Source of the DNA: Glandiceps talaboti
Lineage: Eukaryota; Hemichordata; Enteropneusta; Spengelidae
Direction of reading: 5' to 3'
Length of the DNA stretch: 52,000 nt
Assembly (NCBI RefSeq): GCF_964340395.1
Contig: NC_135569.1
Coordinates: 13,464,019-13,516,018 of the forward strand
Of this stretch, positions 1-8,852 are shown in pieces. Numbering within the stretch: the stretch's first letter is position 1; each line of letters starts with the position of its first letter. The position numbers were made by a program, and so were the translations under genes. The notes under the pieces are model-generated. The model saw only the letters and a program-made list of their open reading frames with translations, was not told the origin of the DNA and made no database searches.

Positions 1-1
1 A

Positions 2-352
2 GTCGACAGACATCTCGAAGGTTTGGTGAAGAAGTCCTCCGTGCTAGCAGAACTTAAGGAACGTGTCAATACCATAATCGAGGTGTGTGAGTGGGCAGAC
101 GACGACGATCTGAACATGCCGTCCATCAACACAGTCAACATCACTGAAACCAAAATGGATTCGGACATTGTAAAAGAGAGGTTCACGTGCAAGATCTGTT
201 ATTCAGACATTGTTTCAGTATTTGGAGAGTGTGGTCATGCTTTTTGTGACAACTGCCACCAAAGACTGTTCCGTGTAGCAGAGTCCGAAAGACAGATGTT
301 AACGTGCCCGGTCTGTAGGTCGTGGTACACTCCTCATAGAATATACACGTAA
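2..352 (+). CDS. RING-finger protein, 5' end outside window
   Basis: The reading frame is open from the first bases, so the N-terminus lies left of the window; the first in-window candidates for a start are weak (TTG/GTG near 23-28). The C-terminal half carries a C3HC4 RING: a CKIC pair, then CGHAFCDNC, then CPVC. Such domains bind two zinc ions and usually act as E3 ubiquitin ligases. The segment before it is acidic (EWADDDD). Small RING proteins are common in invertebrate herpesviruses, which fits the neighbouring genes. An AATAAA signal at 388-393 follows 36 bases after the stop. The zinc ligands are seen directly; ligase activity and viral origin are inferred from family and context. Confidence 0.8.
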   Translation, partial: VDRHLEGLVKKSSVLAELKERVNTIIEVCEWADDDDLNMPSINTVNITETKMDSDIVKERFTCKICYSDIVSVFGECGHAFCDNCHQRLFRVAESERQMLTCPVCRSWYTPHRIYT

Positions 353-925
353 TTGTTGTTCTTGTTCATGTTCAAGACATATGTATTAATAAAATTTATT
401 AATTAGAAACGCTTTGTCTTACTCTTTTGTTTTATAAACAATACTAATGCAATTTTTAAGGGTCATTTTCAAATTGCAAAATTCGGGGTTTTTTAAAAAT
501 TTTGACAAAATCTCCCTTACCCCTTCTAAAAAATGATTTTTTTTTCCCGTAGTCCTATGTTAAAAAATTACTTAACTCTCCTTGCTATAGAAGGCATGCG
601 ATCACACTAGTCAACAAAAAAAACCACATTGAACAAATTTGGCAAATTGTGTGTCATTGGTGTAGCTTTCGTAAAGTAGGAATGTGTCACATGAATTATG
701 TGAGTTTTAACTGTCACAAAATATTTGTGTCCAATGAAATGTGAGTTTTCACTGGCGCAAAACAATTATGTGTCCAATGAACTACCATGTGACAAGTCAT
801 GAATCACCCAACTCCCATTTGCATATTGGTGAAAGTGAATTGACATGTGACACACAACACTCTTTGGAGACAAAACGACCAAACATGTAGTTTGTAGTTA
901 ATTGTAAATAAAGCTTTATTGCTTT
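353..925. other. AT-rich intergenic region with dispersed repeat module
   Basis: No convincing gene. It holds the AATAAA of the RING gene (388-393) and, on the minus strand, the polyadenylation signal of the next gene in the palindromic stretch near 909-921. Bases 458-520 carry a module (AAGGGTC, then CAAAAT, then GGGGTTTTTT) that recurs in the repeat arrays at 3337-4451 and, inverted, at 13600-14769. An octamer (ATTTGCAT) lies near 818. A related copy of roughly 640-900 is found at 4480-4740. Confidence 0.6.
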
Positions 926-1633
926 TCAAAACAGCAACTGGAACTTGAATTCACTAAGTAACACAGCATGCCTAGGCACAGTCATCAGACGGTATCTTCT
1001 TTTTCTGTCACTACACAGGCATTTGCTGGAATCATATGTAAAAGGAGGAATGTGTTCCAACCCCAAGATGTGATGTGAAAAGCACACTGAGTCACTATAG
1101 GACATTGTGTCGAACTCATGATAAGACTCTCTCAGCACAGAAACACGGTGAACCACAAATTGGTACGTGAGCTCTTCTGTGTACAACGCTTCCCCAATGA
1201 CTAATACTGCCAAGACCTTGTCGTCTTCTTCTTTCGTGTATTTGAACGTCTGCTGGAGTTTCTTGTACAGGACACGACTAAGAGAAGGCAACGGCCAAGT
1301 ATTTGTTGTCTTGTTCATTTCACAAGAAAAAGAGAAAGGATTTTCGAACAGCCGTCCGTTTTTCGCTAGGACAAAATCCCCATACTCGTTCATAAAGCAT
1401 TCCAGTTTTATACCTTGAAATGCTAATGTGACCATCATGTCATCCTCTCTTTCATTGTCTATACGCTCAACCATCGATGGTGACGTCATCTCGTTGATCA
1501 TGTTGTCTAAGTAAGGGATTTGTCCTCCTTCAACATGTTTCGAAATGAGACCAGTATTGTTGGTACCTTCCAATCCTACTGCATGATGGTAAGTGCAAAA
1601 AAATGTATTGTGGTATTCTTCCATTCGATCCAT
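926..1633 (-). CDS. Viral gene-family protein, short member (235 aa)
   Basis: I do not recognise a named family. It is a clear, diverged paralogue of the N-terminal two thirds of the 376-aa proteins at 1922-3052 and 5203-6333. All share a block with GDFV, then NPFS about ten residues later, a GE(A/V) dipeptide before a YxFVVHR motif, and a (L/M)GL(E/D)HI motif. It lacks the C-terminal acidic, serine-rich region of the longer members. A TATAAAT box on the minus strand at 1683-1689 lies 50 bases before the ATG, and an AATAAA overlaps the palindromic stretch just past the stop. It is divergent from the 1922 gene and shares with it the promoter region holding a perfect palindrome. No signal peptide or membrane segment is visible. 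Confidence 0.8.
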   Translation of the reverse strand: MDRMEEYHNTFFCTYHHAVGLEGTNNTGLISKHVEGGQIPYLDNMINEMTSPSMVERIDNEREDDMMVTLAFQGIKLECFMNEYGDFVLAKNGRLFENPFSFSCEMNKTTNTWPLPSLSRVLYKKLQQTFKYTKEEDDKVLAVLVIGEALYTEELTYQFVVHRVSVLRESYHEFDTMSYSDSVCFSHHILGLEHIPPFTYDSSKCLCSDRKRRYRLMTVPRHAVLLSEFKFQLLF

Positions 1634-1921
1634 TTTCTTGAGCTAAGACATGAACATTGACCTAAGAGTGTCAAATCTTCACATTTATACTGTTGGTAGA
1701 AGAAAACTATGACGTCACGTAACTTGGCTAGCCAAGTTACGTGACGTCAAGCACCATTGAATGTTAAACTCGTACTGTACAAAAATCATGACGTTGAATC
1801 TTGTACAAAAATGACGTACTTCTCTTGTCGTGGATGAATCGTGACGTCACTATTTACCTTTGGTCACGTCAGGGGTCTATAAATGGAGGCAGATTGAAGG
1901 TGGCTGGTCATTCTGACAAAC
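1634..1921. promoter_or_regulatory. Divergent promoter between paralogous genes
   Basis: Two genes of one family point away from this 288-base region. It has a TATAAAT box for each direction (minus strand 1683-1689; plus strand 1878-1884). TGACGTCA (CRE/ATF-type) sites occur at 1710, 1742 and 1842, together with the 40-bp palindrome listed separately. The second copy of the plus-strand gene has a related upstream region (about 4980-5202), but there the palindrome is degraded. Confidence 0.75.
1710..1749. repeat. Perfect 40-bp palindrome
   Basis: The left half TGACGTCACGTAACTTGGCT is followed at once by its exact reverse complement, with no spacer. Each end is a complete TGACGTCA site. It sits in the middle of a divergent promoter. 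In herpesviruses such palindromes occur at lytic origins and in shared bidirectional promoters; either role is inference here. Confidence 0.9.
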
Positions 1922-3230
1922 ATGGCCAACAGAAGTGAATTAGAAAAAGTGTTCTGCTCATTCCACAGTGATGACTTTAATGATGAAATGTGGAAGCTTC
2001 CATCGCAGCAGACCAGACATTTGGTGGGAAAAGACATCCATTTTCTCGATGTAATGCAAAGAGATCTACCAAAAGGCACAATGTTGACTGATTGGCAAGA
2101 AGCTACATCTCTTGGTGAGGTTGTCGTTACTCCTGCATTCTCTGGTATTGTCATTGATTGTCTGATGAATGCAGATGGAGACTTTGTCGTGTCCTGTGAT
2201 GGCAAATACTGCAGAAATCCATTTTCCTTGAAATGTCCAAAAAACGAGACGTCCGAGACTTGGCACTGGCCTCATTTAACTAAGTACATCTACTCTGCAA
2301 TGAAACAGCGCTTCTTAACACGTGCTCCTGCTGATAAAACGCTGGCTGCCATTGTCCTGACTGGAGAAGTTGTATTCGACCATGGGTCGCATTACAGTTT
2401 CGTTGTCCATAGATTGTCAGAATGCTACACTGACACATTCTACATGCTGTCGTATTTCGAATCCGTGTACTACTGCACTAACATCATGGGGCTGGATCAC
2501 ATACAAGCCCTGTCATTTGACATATGTCAAAAACTCGACCAACCTTTCTACTCTTCCAAGGTCAAAGGACAGAGATTCATGATAGCACCTAAGAACGAAC
2601 TTTTTCTGCGAGATGCTTATTTCAAAGAACTTACCCAGTCTGCTTTCAAGAAGACTAATGAGACGATTGCACGAATCAGTGGTATTGCTTGGCAGAACAT
2701 CAAAGATGAAATTGTGGATGCCATTGCGAGTTTCATGGTCAAATGTGGTGCGCCAGAAAACGTGGATGAGTTTACTACCATTCTGTCTCAGCTGGTCTTG
2801 GCAGACGTCCACTCGTCCTACCTCAACAAGGAAGACAAATCATTCTGTTCCGACTCCCATGCAGTAGTAGAAGACGAAATGGTAGAGATCATAAGGTGCC
2901 ATCCATCGGTTACTCGTGCAGTGGACTCCATCTTCTTCCCCAACAGACTGGGTGATGCGTCATGTGACACAGACTCTGGATTTGAAGATGGGAAAAGTGA
3001 AACGTGCTCTGGTGACTGCAGAGAATGCATAAGAATGCAGGAAGTGGACTAAGCTGTAATGAACTGAACACATTGTTGACATTTGTTTTGCTGTTTTAGC
3101 TGTTGCTGTTGATATGCTTGTTGATGTTTTTGTTAACAAATAAATTTGGTACTTTAAAACCTTTTGGTTTAGTGCCTTGCTGATGTTTGTGTTTGAATGA
3201 CATACGAGTGGAATCTCATGCATGTTGTGT
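1747..3230 (+). repeat. First copy of a ~1.5-kb duplicated gene block
   Basis: This block (proximal promoter, gene and 3' flank) recurs at about 5028-6500 with an offset of 3281 in the coding part. The two 376-aa products differ at only about ten residues, several of them clustered near the C-terminus. The 3' flanks diverge after the shared polyadenylation region. Confidence 0.85.
1922..3052 (+). CDS. Viral gene-family protein, copy A (376 aa)
   Basis: Function not recognised. The first ~250 residues match the 235-aa protein encoded divergently at 926-1633. The C-terminal ~120 residues are extra: a helical segment, then an acidic, serine/cysteine-rich tail (around DTDSGFEDGKSE). A TATAAAT box at 1878-1884 and CRE sites upstream fix the ATG at 1922. 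The pattern GDFVV, then NPFS, then LTGEVVF, then YSFVVHR loosely recalls the order of motifs in nucleotidyltransferase/RNA-ligase folds, but the catalytic Lys expected in motif I is not there. I treat that as a weak structural hint only. A nearly identical copy lies at 5203-6333. Confidence 0.85.
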   Translation: MANRSELEKVFCSFHSDDFNDEMWKLPSQQTRHLVGKDIHFLDVMQRDLPKGTMLTDWQEATSLGEVVVTPAFSGIVIDCLMNADGDFVVSCDGKYCRNPFSLKCPKNETSETWHWPHLTKYIYSAMKQRFLTRAPADKTLAAIVLTGEVVFDHGSHYSFVVHRLSECYTDTFYMLSYFESVYYCTNIMGLDHIQALSFDICQKLDQPFYSSKVKGQRFMIAPKNELFLRDAYFKELTQSAFKKTNETIARISGIAWQNIKDEIVDAIASFMVKCGAPENVDEFTTILSQLVLADVHSSYLNKEDKSFCSDSHAVVEDEMVEIIRCHPSVTRAVDSIFFPNRLGDASCDTDSGFEDGKSETCSGDCRECIRMQEVD

Positions 3231-3336
3231 TTTAAATAATTGTCCCTTGAATGTTACATCCTATTACCCTAAAGTATGAATGTGTCCAATACCCAACTCC
3301 TCACGTGATCAGAGTATTCAATAAAAACCCAAATAA
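3053..3336 (+). other. 3' flank of copy A
   Basis: It contains the polyadenylation region (AAATAAATTTGG near 3138) and nothing coding that I can support. It is shared in part with the 3' flank of copy B (6334-6500). Confidence 0.5.
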
Positions 3337-4451
3337 ACCATTCGCCAATTGATACTCCCACAAAATGTTTCACAAGCCTCATTTGCATGCATAAGAGAAT
3401 GTGTGTCAAGTGAAGTGATGTGTTGTCACAAAACAATTCTGTGTCCAATGAATTGTGGGAGATTTATAAGGGTCAATTTAAACATGCAAAAATGTGGGGT
3501 TTTTAAAAAATCTACACACCCACCCACTAGCGACTTAAAAACATTTTGAAAAAAAAGTGTACACACACGTGTTAAAGAAAACTGTCAAATCCTAATTTGC
3601 ATATATGTCATGTGACCATACGCCAATTGATAATCCCACGAAAATGTTTCAGAAGCCTCATTTGCATGCACAAGAGAATGCGTGTCAAGTGAAGTGATGT
3701 GTTGTCACAAAACAATTCTGTGTCCAATGAATTGTGGGAGATTTATAAGGGTCAATTTAAACATGCAAAAATGTGGGGTTTTTAAAAAATCTACACACCC
3801 ACCCACTAGCGACTTAAAAAAATTTTGAAAAAAAAGTGTACACACACGTGTTTAAGAAAACTGTCAAATTCTAATTTGCATATATGTCATGTGACCATAC
3901 GCCAATTGATAATCCCACGAAAATGTTTCAGAAGCCTCATTTGCATGCACAAGAGAATGCGTGTCAAGTGAAGTGATGTGTTGTCACAAAACAATTCTGT
4001 GTCCAATGAATTGTGGGAGATTTATAAGGGTCAATTTAAACATGCAAAAATGTGGGGTTTTTAAAAAATCTACACACCCACCCACTAGCGACTTAAAAAA
4101 ATTTTGAAAAAAAAGTGTACACACACGTGTTTAAGAAAACTGTCAAATTCTAATTTGCATATATGTCATGTGACCATACGCCAATTGATAATCCCACGAA
4201 AATGTTTCAGAAGCCTCATTTGCATGCACAAGAGAATGCGTGTCAAGTGAAGTGATGTGTTGTCACAAAACAATTCTGTGTCCAATGAATTGTGGGAGAT
4301 TTATAAGGGTCAATTTAAACATGCAAAAATGTGGGGTTTTTAAAAAATCTACACACCCACCCACTAGCGACTTAAAAAAATTTTGAAAAAAAAGTGTACA
4401 CACACGTGTTTAAGAAAACTGTCAAATTCTAATTTGCATATATGTCATGTG
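3337..4451 (+). repeat. Tandem array, four copies of a ~279-bp unit
   Basis: Units start near 3337, 3615, 3894 and 4173 and end at 4451. The last three are almost identical; the first is slightly diverged. Each unit contains two octamer-like sites (ATTTGCAT), a CACGTG box, the motif TGTGTCCAATGAA and the AAGGGTC / GGGGTTTTTAAA module also seen at 458-520. Reading frames are not conserved, so it is non-coding. Its place between the two copies of a duplicated gene suggests a role in recombination, replication or transcription control, but none is proven. Confidence 0.9.
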
Positions 4452-4785
4452 ATCAAAAATCCTGAGTACACCAAGATAGAATCAATTTGACAAATTGTGC
4501 ATTAGTGATGTGTCACATGAATCGTTGGAGTTTTTTACTTCACAAAACAAAAATGAATTATGGGAGTTTTCACTGTCACAAAAGAAGTATGTATCCAGTG
4601 AACTACCATGAGTCACCCAACCCCCATTTGCATACTGGTGAAGGTGAATTGACATGTGATTTTCACTCTTTGAATACAACTCTTTCCAAAAATGAACAAA
4701 TATGTAGAGGTTTTAGTTAATTGTAAATAACGCTTTATTGCTAAAAAAAACACCAACGACAGCATATTTTTTTTTTCAAGACAAC
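4452..4785. other. Intergenic remnant related to 640-910
   Basis: It matches the region upstream of the 926-1633 gene's 3' end in outline (TGTGTCACATGAAT, an octamer near 4625, a poly-A region near 4725) but with many changes. No gene is supported. Confidence 0.5.
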
Positions 4786-4985
4786 ATACCTAGGCACTGT
4801 CATCAAACTACATAGGCACATTATAAGTAAAAGGAGGAACGTGTTCCAACCCCAAGATGTGATGTGAAAAGTCTTCCCCTTCATTGTCCATACACTCAAC
4901 CATCGATGGTGACGTCATCTCTTTGATCATGTGTTTGTCCTCCTTCAACATGTTTGGAACTTTCCAATCTTGCTGTTCGTACACG
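4786..4985 (-). pseudogene. Decayed copy of the 235-aa family gene
   Basis: Blocks of this stretch match the 926-1633 gene on the same strand: the C-terminal region (CCTAGGCACTGTCATCA), the segment encoding the conserved LGLEHIPPF part, and the segment around CATCGATGGTGACGTCATC. Large internal parts are missing and no continuous frame remains. It sits exactly where a second copy of the divergent partner gene would be expected upstream of copy B, so the whole divergent pair was duplicated and this half then decayed. Confidence 0.75.
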
Positions 4986-5027
4986 AAATCTCTGACGTCA
5001 CATAACTGGGCCAGCCTGCCTGCATGA

Positions 5028-6500
5028 CGTCAAGCACCATTGAATGACATTGTATTGTACAAAAATCATGACGTTGAATCTTTTACAAAAAATGACGTAC
5101 TTCTCTTGTCGTGGATGAATCGTGACGTCACTATTTACCTTTGGTCACGTCAGGGGTCTATAAATGGAGGCAGATTGAAGGTGGCTGGTCATTCTGACAA
5201 ACATGGCCAACAGAAGTGAATTAGAAAAAGTGTTCTGCTCATTCCACAGTGATGACTTTAATGATGAAATGTGGAAGCTTCCATCGCAGCAGACCAGACA
5301 TTTGGTGGGGAAAGACATCCATTTTCTCGACGTAATGCAAAGAGATCTACCAAAAGGCACAATGTTGACTGATTGGCAAGAAGATACATCTCTTGGTGAG
5401 GTTGTCGTTACTCCTGCATTCTCTGGTATTGTCATTGATTGTCTGATGAATGCAGATGGAGACTTTGTCGTGTCCTGTGATGGCAAATACTACAGAAATC
5501 CATTTTCCTTGAAATGTCCAAAAAACGAGACGTCCGAGACTTGGCACTGGCCTCATTTAACTAAGTACATCTACTCTGCAATGAAACAGCGCTTCTTAAC
5601 ACGTGCTCCTGCTGATAAAACGCTGGCTGCCATTGTCCTGACTGGAGAAGTTGTATTCGACCATGGGTCGCATTACAGTTTCGTTGTCCATAGATTGTCA
5701 GAATGCTACACTGACACTTTCTACATGCTGTCGTATTTCGAATCCGTGTACTACTGCACTAACATCATGGGGCTGGATCACATACAAGCCCTGTCATTTG
5801 ACATATGTCAAAAACTCGACCAACCTTTCTACTCTTCCAAGGTCAAAGGACAGAGATTCATGATAGCACCTAAGAACGAACTTTTTCTGCGAGATGCTTA
5901 TTTCAAAGAACTTACCCAGTCTGCTTTCAAGAAGACTAATGAGACGATTGCACGAATCAGTGGTATTGCTTGGCAGAACATCAAAGATGAAATTGTGGAT
6001 GCCATTGCAAGTTTCATGGTCAAATGTGGTGCTCCAGAAAACGTGGATGAGTTTACTACCATTCTGTCTCAGCTGGTCTTGGCAGACGTCCATTCGTCCT
6101 ACCTCAATGAGGAAGACAAATCATTCTGTTCCGACTCCCATGCAGTAGTAGAAGACGAAATGGTGGAGATCATAAGGCGCCATCCATCGGTTACTCGTGC
6201 AGTGGACTCCATCTTCTTCCCCAACAGACTGGGTTATGCGTCACGTGACACAGACTTTAGATTTGAAGATGGGAAAAGTGAATCGTGCTCTGGTGACTGC
6301 AGGGAATACATAAGAATGCAGGAAGTGGACTAAGCTGTAATGAACTGAACACATTGTTGACATTTGTTTTGCTGTTTTAGCTGTTGTTGTTGATATGCTT
6401 GTTGATGTTTTTGTTAACAAATAAATTTGGTCCTCAAAAAATTATTGTTTTGTGCCTTGCTGATGTATGTACGAGTGGAATCTCATGCATGTTGTGTCGT
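5028..6500 (+). repeat. Second copy of the ~1.5-kb duplicated gene block
   Basis: Partner of 1747-3230. It includes the promoter with a CRE site near 5123, a TATAAAT box near 5159, the gene at 5203-6333 and its 3' flank. Confidence 0.85.
5203..6333 (+). CDS. Viral gene-family protein, copy B (376 aa)
   Basis: Nearly identical to the product of 1922-3052. Differences include Ala to Asp near residue 61, Cys to Tyr near residue 97 and a cluster in the last 40 residues. The promoter has the same TATA box and CRE site and the same spacing to the ATG. Both copies are open, so both are probably expressed or the duplication is recent. Function is unrecognised, as for copy A. Because its divergent partner (4786-4985) has decayed while this gene stayed intact, selection on this gene is plausible; that is inference. 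Confidence 0.85.
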   Translation: MANRSELEKVFCSFHSDDFNDEMWKLPSQQTRHLVGKDIHFLDVMQRDLPKGTMLTDWQEDTSLGEVVVTPAFSGIVIDCLMNADGDFVVSCDGKYYRNPFSLKCPKNETSETWHWPHLTKYIYSAMKQRFLTRAPADKTLAAIVLTGEVVFDHGSHYSFVVHRLSECYTDTFYMLSYFESVYYCTNIMGLDHIQALSFDICQKLDQPFYSSKVKGQRFMIAPKNELFLRDAYFKELTQSAFKKTNETIARISGIAWQNIKDEIVDAIASFMVKCGAPENVDEFTTILSQLVLADVHSSYLNEEDKSFCSDSHAVVEDEMVEIIRRHPSVTRAVDSIFFPNRLGYASRDTDFRFEDGKSESCSGDCREYIRMQEVD

Positions 6501-6679
6501 CAGGCTTTTTTGTATGGGTCGTCAGAATGTTTCTGTGTACTGCTCCTTATGCATTCCTATATCAATGCATGTCAGACTTTTGTGTGTGTGACGTCAGAGT
6601 TTTCTGTGTAGCATTTGAGTGACGTTGAGTTCCAAGTACATAAAAGCATTGTATTGCACTACATTGCACCGTCTGCACC
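6334..6679 (+). promoter_or_regulatory. Intergenic region and promoter of the first 280-aa gene
   Basis: The first part is the 3' flank of copy B. Bases about 6560-6679 (a TGACGTCA site near 6588, TGACGTTGAG, and a TATA-like ACATAAAAG near 6639) recur almost unchanged at about 7740-7856 before the second 280-aa gene, so this is the duplicated promoter block. Confidence 0.65.
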
Positions 6680-7522
6680 ATGATGCGAACACGCTCAAAG
6701 ACAATCAACGCCAGGAAGCTGAGCATTGCAAACTGTCGACGCACGTATCCACGATGTGTCATGACAACTACGAAGACTAACACCATAGTCAAAACGCTGT
6801 ACACGAGACGTATCATTCCTGGCATCGACACGAAGACGTGGACGATCGACAGCCCATCTGGACCCGTGAACAGCGAGATGGAGTACGTCCGTGACCGTAT
6901 CAAGAAAGGTGTACCGTCATCTGTATTGAAAGACGGTGTCCTCGCCTTCATGTTAAACCACTGGCTGAGGAAAATACCAATTTGCTTCCGATACGGCATA
7001 CAGCGTCCAAAGTCAGTGGACAGATTTCACACTTTCGTCGAGAAAGTTCTGAACGTACCGTTCCTGTGGTTTGTTGCTGCAGAAATCGTGATGGACAAAC
7101 CCATGGGTAAAGGAGTGTATCGACGAAGGCAGACGAGAATCTACGTCAAAAACGCAAAGCGCCTGTACGCCAGTCAGCTCCAAACCCGTTCCGATGCTAG
7201 GATACCACTACGTACGCTCCTTGGATCAAGAAACGCTACCCTTGTACATTCCGATTTAACTGATGCAGAGAATGCAGCCATACTCGATGTTTACGTAAAC
7301 GTGTTCCGAGAAGAACACTTTCGTCTGCTTGGCGTCACCACACCGCCCGTAACAACAACAGGCAGCGATTGTGAGGTAACTGTGAGAGAGTTCTTCGTAC
7401 CGTTGGCAGAGGACGAAAAAGATGTTGACAACACACTAATGGAGAAGATTTCAAGTGACCTTGTGTGTAACCCGTTGAGTGGAGACAATATATCGTACTT
7501 GTTATTTGATGCCACACGTTGA
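6680..7522 (+). CDS. Tandemly duplicated viral protein, copy 1 (280 aa)
   Basis: Not recognised. The N-terminus is basic (MMRTRSK, NCRRTYPR) and no signal peptide or membrane segment is evident. The first ~58 residues are identical to those of the copy at 7857-8699, and the rest differs at many positions. The ATG follows a TATA-like element by about 35 bases, and the same promoter block precedes the second copy. The body has conserved aromatic/basic patches (PLWFVAAEIVMDKP-like, TRIYVKNAKR) and an acidic C-terminus. A nucleic-acid-binding role for the basic N-terminus is possible but unproven. Confidence 0.85.
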   Translation: MMRTRSKTINARKLSIANCRRTYPRCVMTTTKTNTIVKTLYTRRIIPGIDTKTWTIDSPSGPVNSEMEYVRDRIKKGVPSSVLKDGVLAFMLNHWLRKIPICFRYGIQRPKSVDRFHTFVEKVLNVPFLWFVAAEIVMDKPMGKGVYRRRQTRIYVKNAKRLYASQLQTRSDARIPLRTLLGSRNATLVHSDLTDAENAAILDVYVNVFREEHFRLLGVTTPPVTTTGSDCEVTVREFFVPLAEDEKDVDNTLMEKISSDLVCNPLSGDNISYLLFDATR

Positions 7523-7856
7523 TATTGTACACAGACATGCATTCACTCACTCCTACATACATGATTTAATGCCTACAGAGATACACACAACACATGCCTA
7601 CTTGACAATGTATATATTATTGAAAAATGTATTTATTGTTACTTAAAAAAAGAAAAAGAAAAAAAAAGACTAGTTCCAAGTATGTAAAAATATTGAATTG
7701 CATTGCACTCGTCAATCAATTCCAGGAAGCTGTTGAAGTTTAATGCATGTCAGACTGTTTTGTGTGTGACGTCAGAGTTTTCTGTTTAGCATTGAGTGAC
7801 GTTGAGTTCCAAGTACATAAAAACATTGTATTGCACTACATTGCACCGTCTGCACC
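7523..7856 (+). promoter_or_regulatory. Intergenic region with duplicated promoter
   Basis: It contains an A-rich stretch near 7645-7670 and, from about 7740, a near-copy of the promoter at 6560-6679 (CRE-like site near 7768, TATA-like ACATAAAAA near 7816). No coding capacity is supported. Confidence 0.6.
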
Positions 7857-8699
7857 ATGATGCGAACACGCTCGAAGACAATCAACGCCAGGAAGCTGAG
7901 CATTGCAAACTGTCGACGCACGTATCCACGATGTGTCATGACAACTACGAAGACTAACACCATAGTCAAAACGCTGTACACGAGACGTATCATTCCTGGC
8001 ATCGACACGAAGACGTGGACGATCGACAGCCCTTGCGAACCCGTGAACAGTGACATGGAATACGTCCGTGACCGTATCAAGAACAGTGTTCAGTTATATG
8101 TATTGAAAGACGGTGTTTTAGCCTTCAGGTTAAACTACTGGCTGAGGAAAATACCCATCTGCTTCCGATATGACATGCAACGTCCAAAGTCAGTGGACAC
8201 ATTTCACACTTTCGTCGACAAGTTTCTGAACGTACCGTACCTGTGGTTTGTTGCTGCTGAAATCGTGATGGACAAACCCGATGGTGAAGGCATGTGTCAA
8301 CAAAGGCAGACGAGAATCTACGTCAAAAACGCAAAGCGATTTATTGTGAAACTGCTCCAAACACGTTCCGATGCTTTGATACCACTACGTACGCTCCTCG
8401 GATCAAGAGAAGGTACGCTTGTACATTCAGATTTAAGCAATGCAGAGAATGCAGCCATACTCGATGTTTACGTAAACGTGTTCCGAGAAGAATACTTTCG
8501 TCTGCTTGGCGTCACCACACCACCCGTAACAACAACTGCCAGCGAATGTGAGGTAACTGTGCGCGAGTTCTTCGTACCTTTGTCAGAGGAAGAAAAATTT
8601 GTCGACTACACACTGATGGAGAAGATTTCAAATGACCTTGCGTGTACCCCGTTGAACGGAGAAGATGTTTCGTACTTGTTATTTGATGCTGCATGTTGA
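7857..8699 (+). CDS. Tandemly duplicated viral protein, copy 2 (280 aa)
   Basis: Same length as copy 1, with an identical N-terminal ~58 residues but a clearly diverged body, e.g. around residues 60-85, 140-165 and the acidic C-terminus. The abrupt change from identity to divergence suggests gene conversion or a recent re-copy of the promoter plus 5' end. The stop is followed by AT-rich sequence that also holds the minus-strand polyadenylation signal of the convergent gene at 8853-9863. Function unknown. Confidence 0.85.
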   Translation: MMRTRSKTINARKLSIANCRRTYPRCVMTTTKTNTIVKTLYTRRIIPGIDTKTWTIDSPCEPVNSDMEYVRDRIKNSVQLYVLKDGVLAFRLNYWLRKIPICFRYDMQRPKSVDTFHTFVDKFLNVPYLWFVAAEIVMDKPDGEGMCQQRQTRIYVKNAKRFIVKLLQTRSDALIPLRTLLGSREGTLVHSDLSNAENAAILDVYVNVFREEYFRLLGVTTPPVTTTASECEVTVREFFVPLSEEEKFVDYTLMEKISNDLACTPLNGEDVSYLLFDAAC

Positions 8700-8852
8700 T
8701 GTTGTACACAGATGTGCATTCACTCACTCGTACACGCATGCATACATGTTTACAGACAAGTGTCAACATGACTATATTGTTGAAAATGCCTTTATTTATT
8801 TTACTTTTTAAAAAAAAAGACAAAAACAAGACAAAAAAAATAACCTGATAAT

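Noticed and set aside
1864-2205. 113-aa minus-strand frame over the start of the 376-aa gene (and its copy at 5145-5486)
   Set aside because: Shadow frame; it is kept in both copies only because the DNA itself is duplicated.
3337-4451. CRISPR-like array
   Set aside because: Units of 279 bp are contiguous and near identical with no unique spacers; eukaryotic virus/host context.
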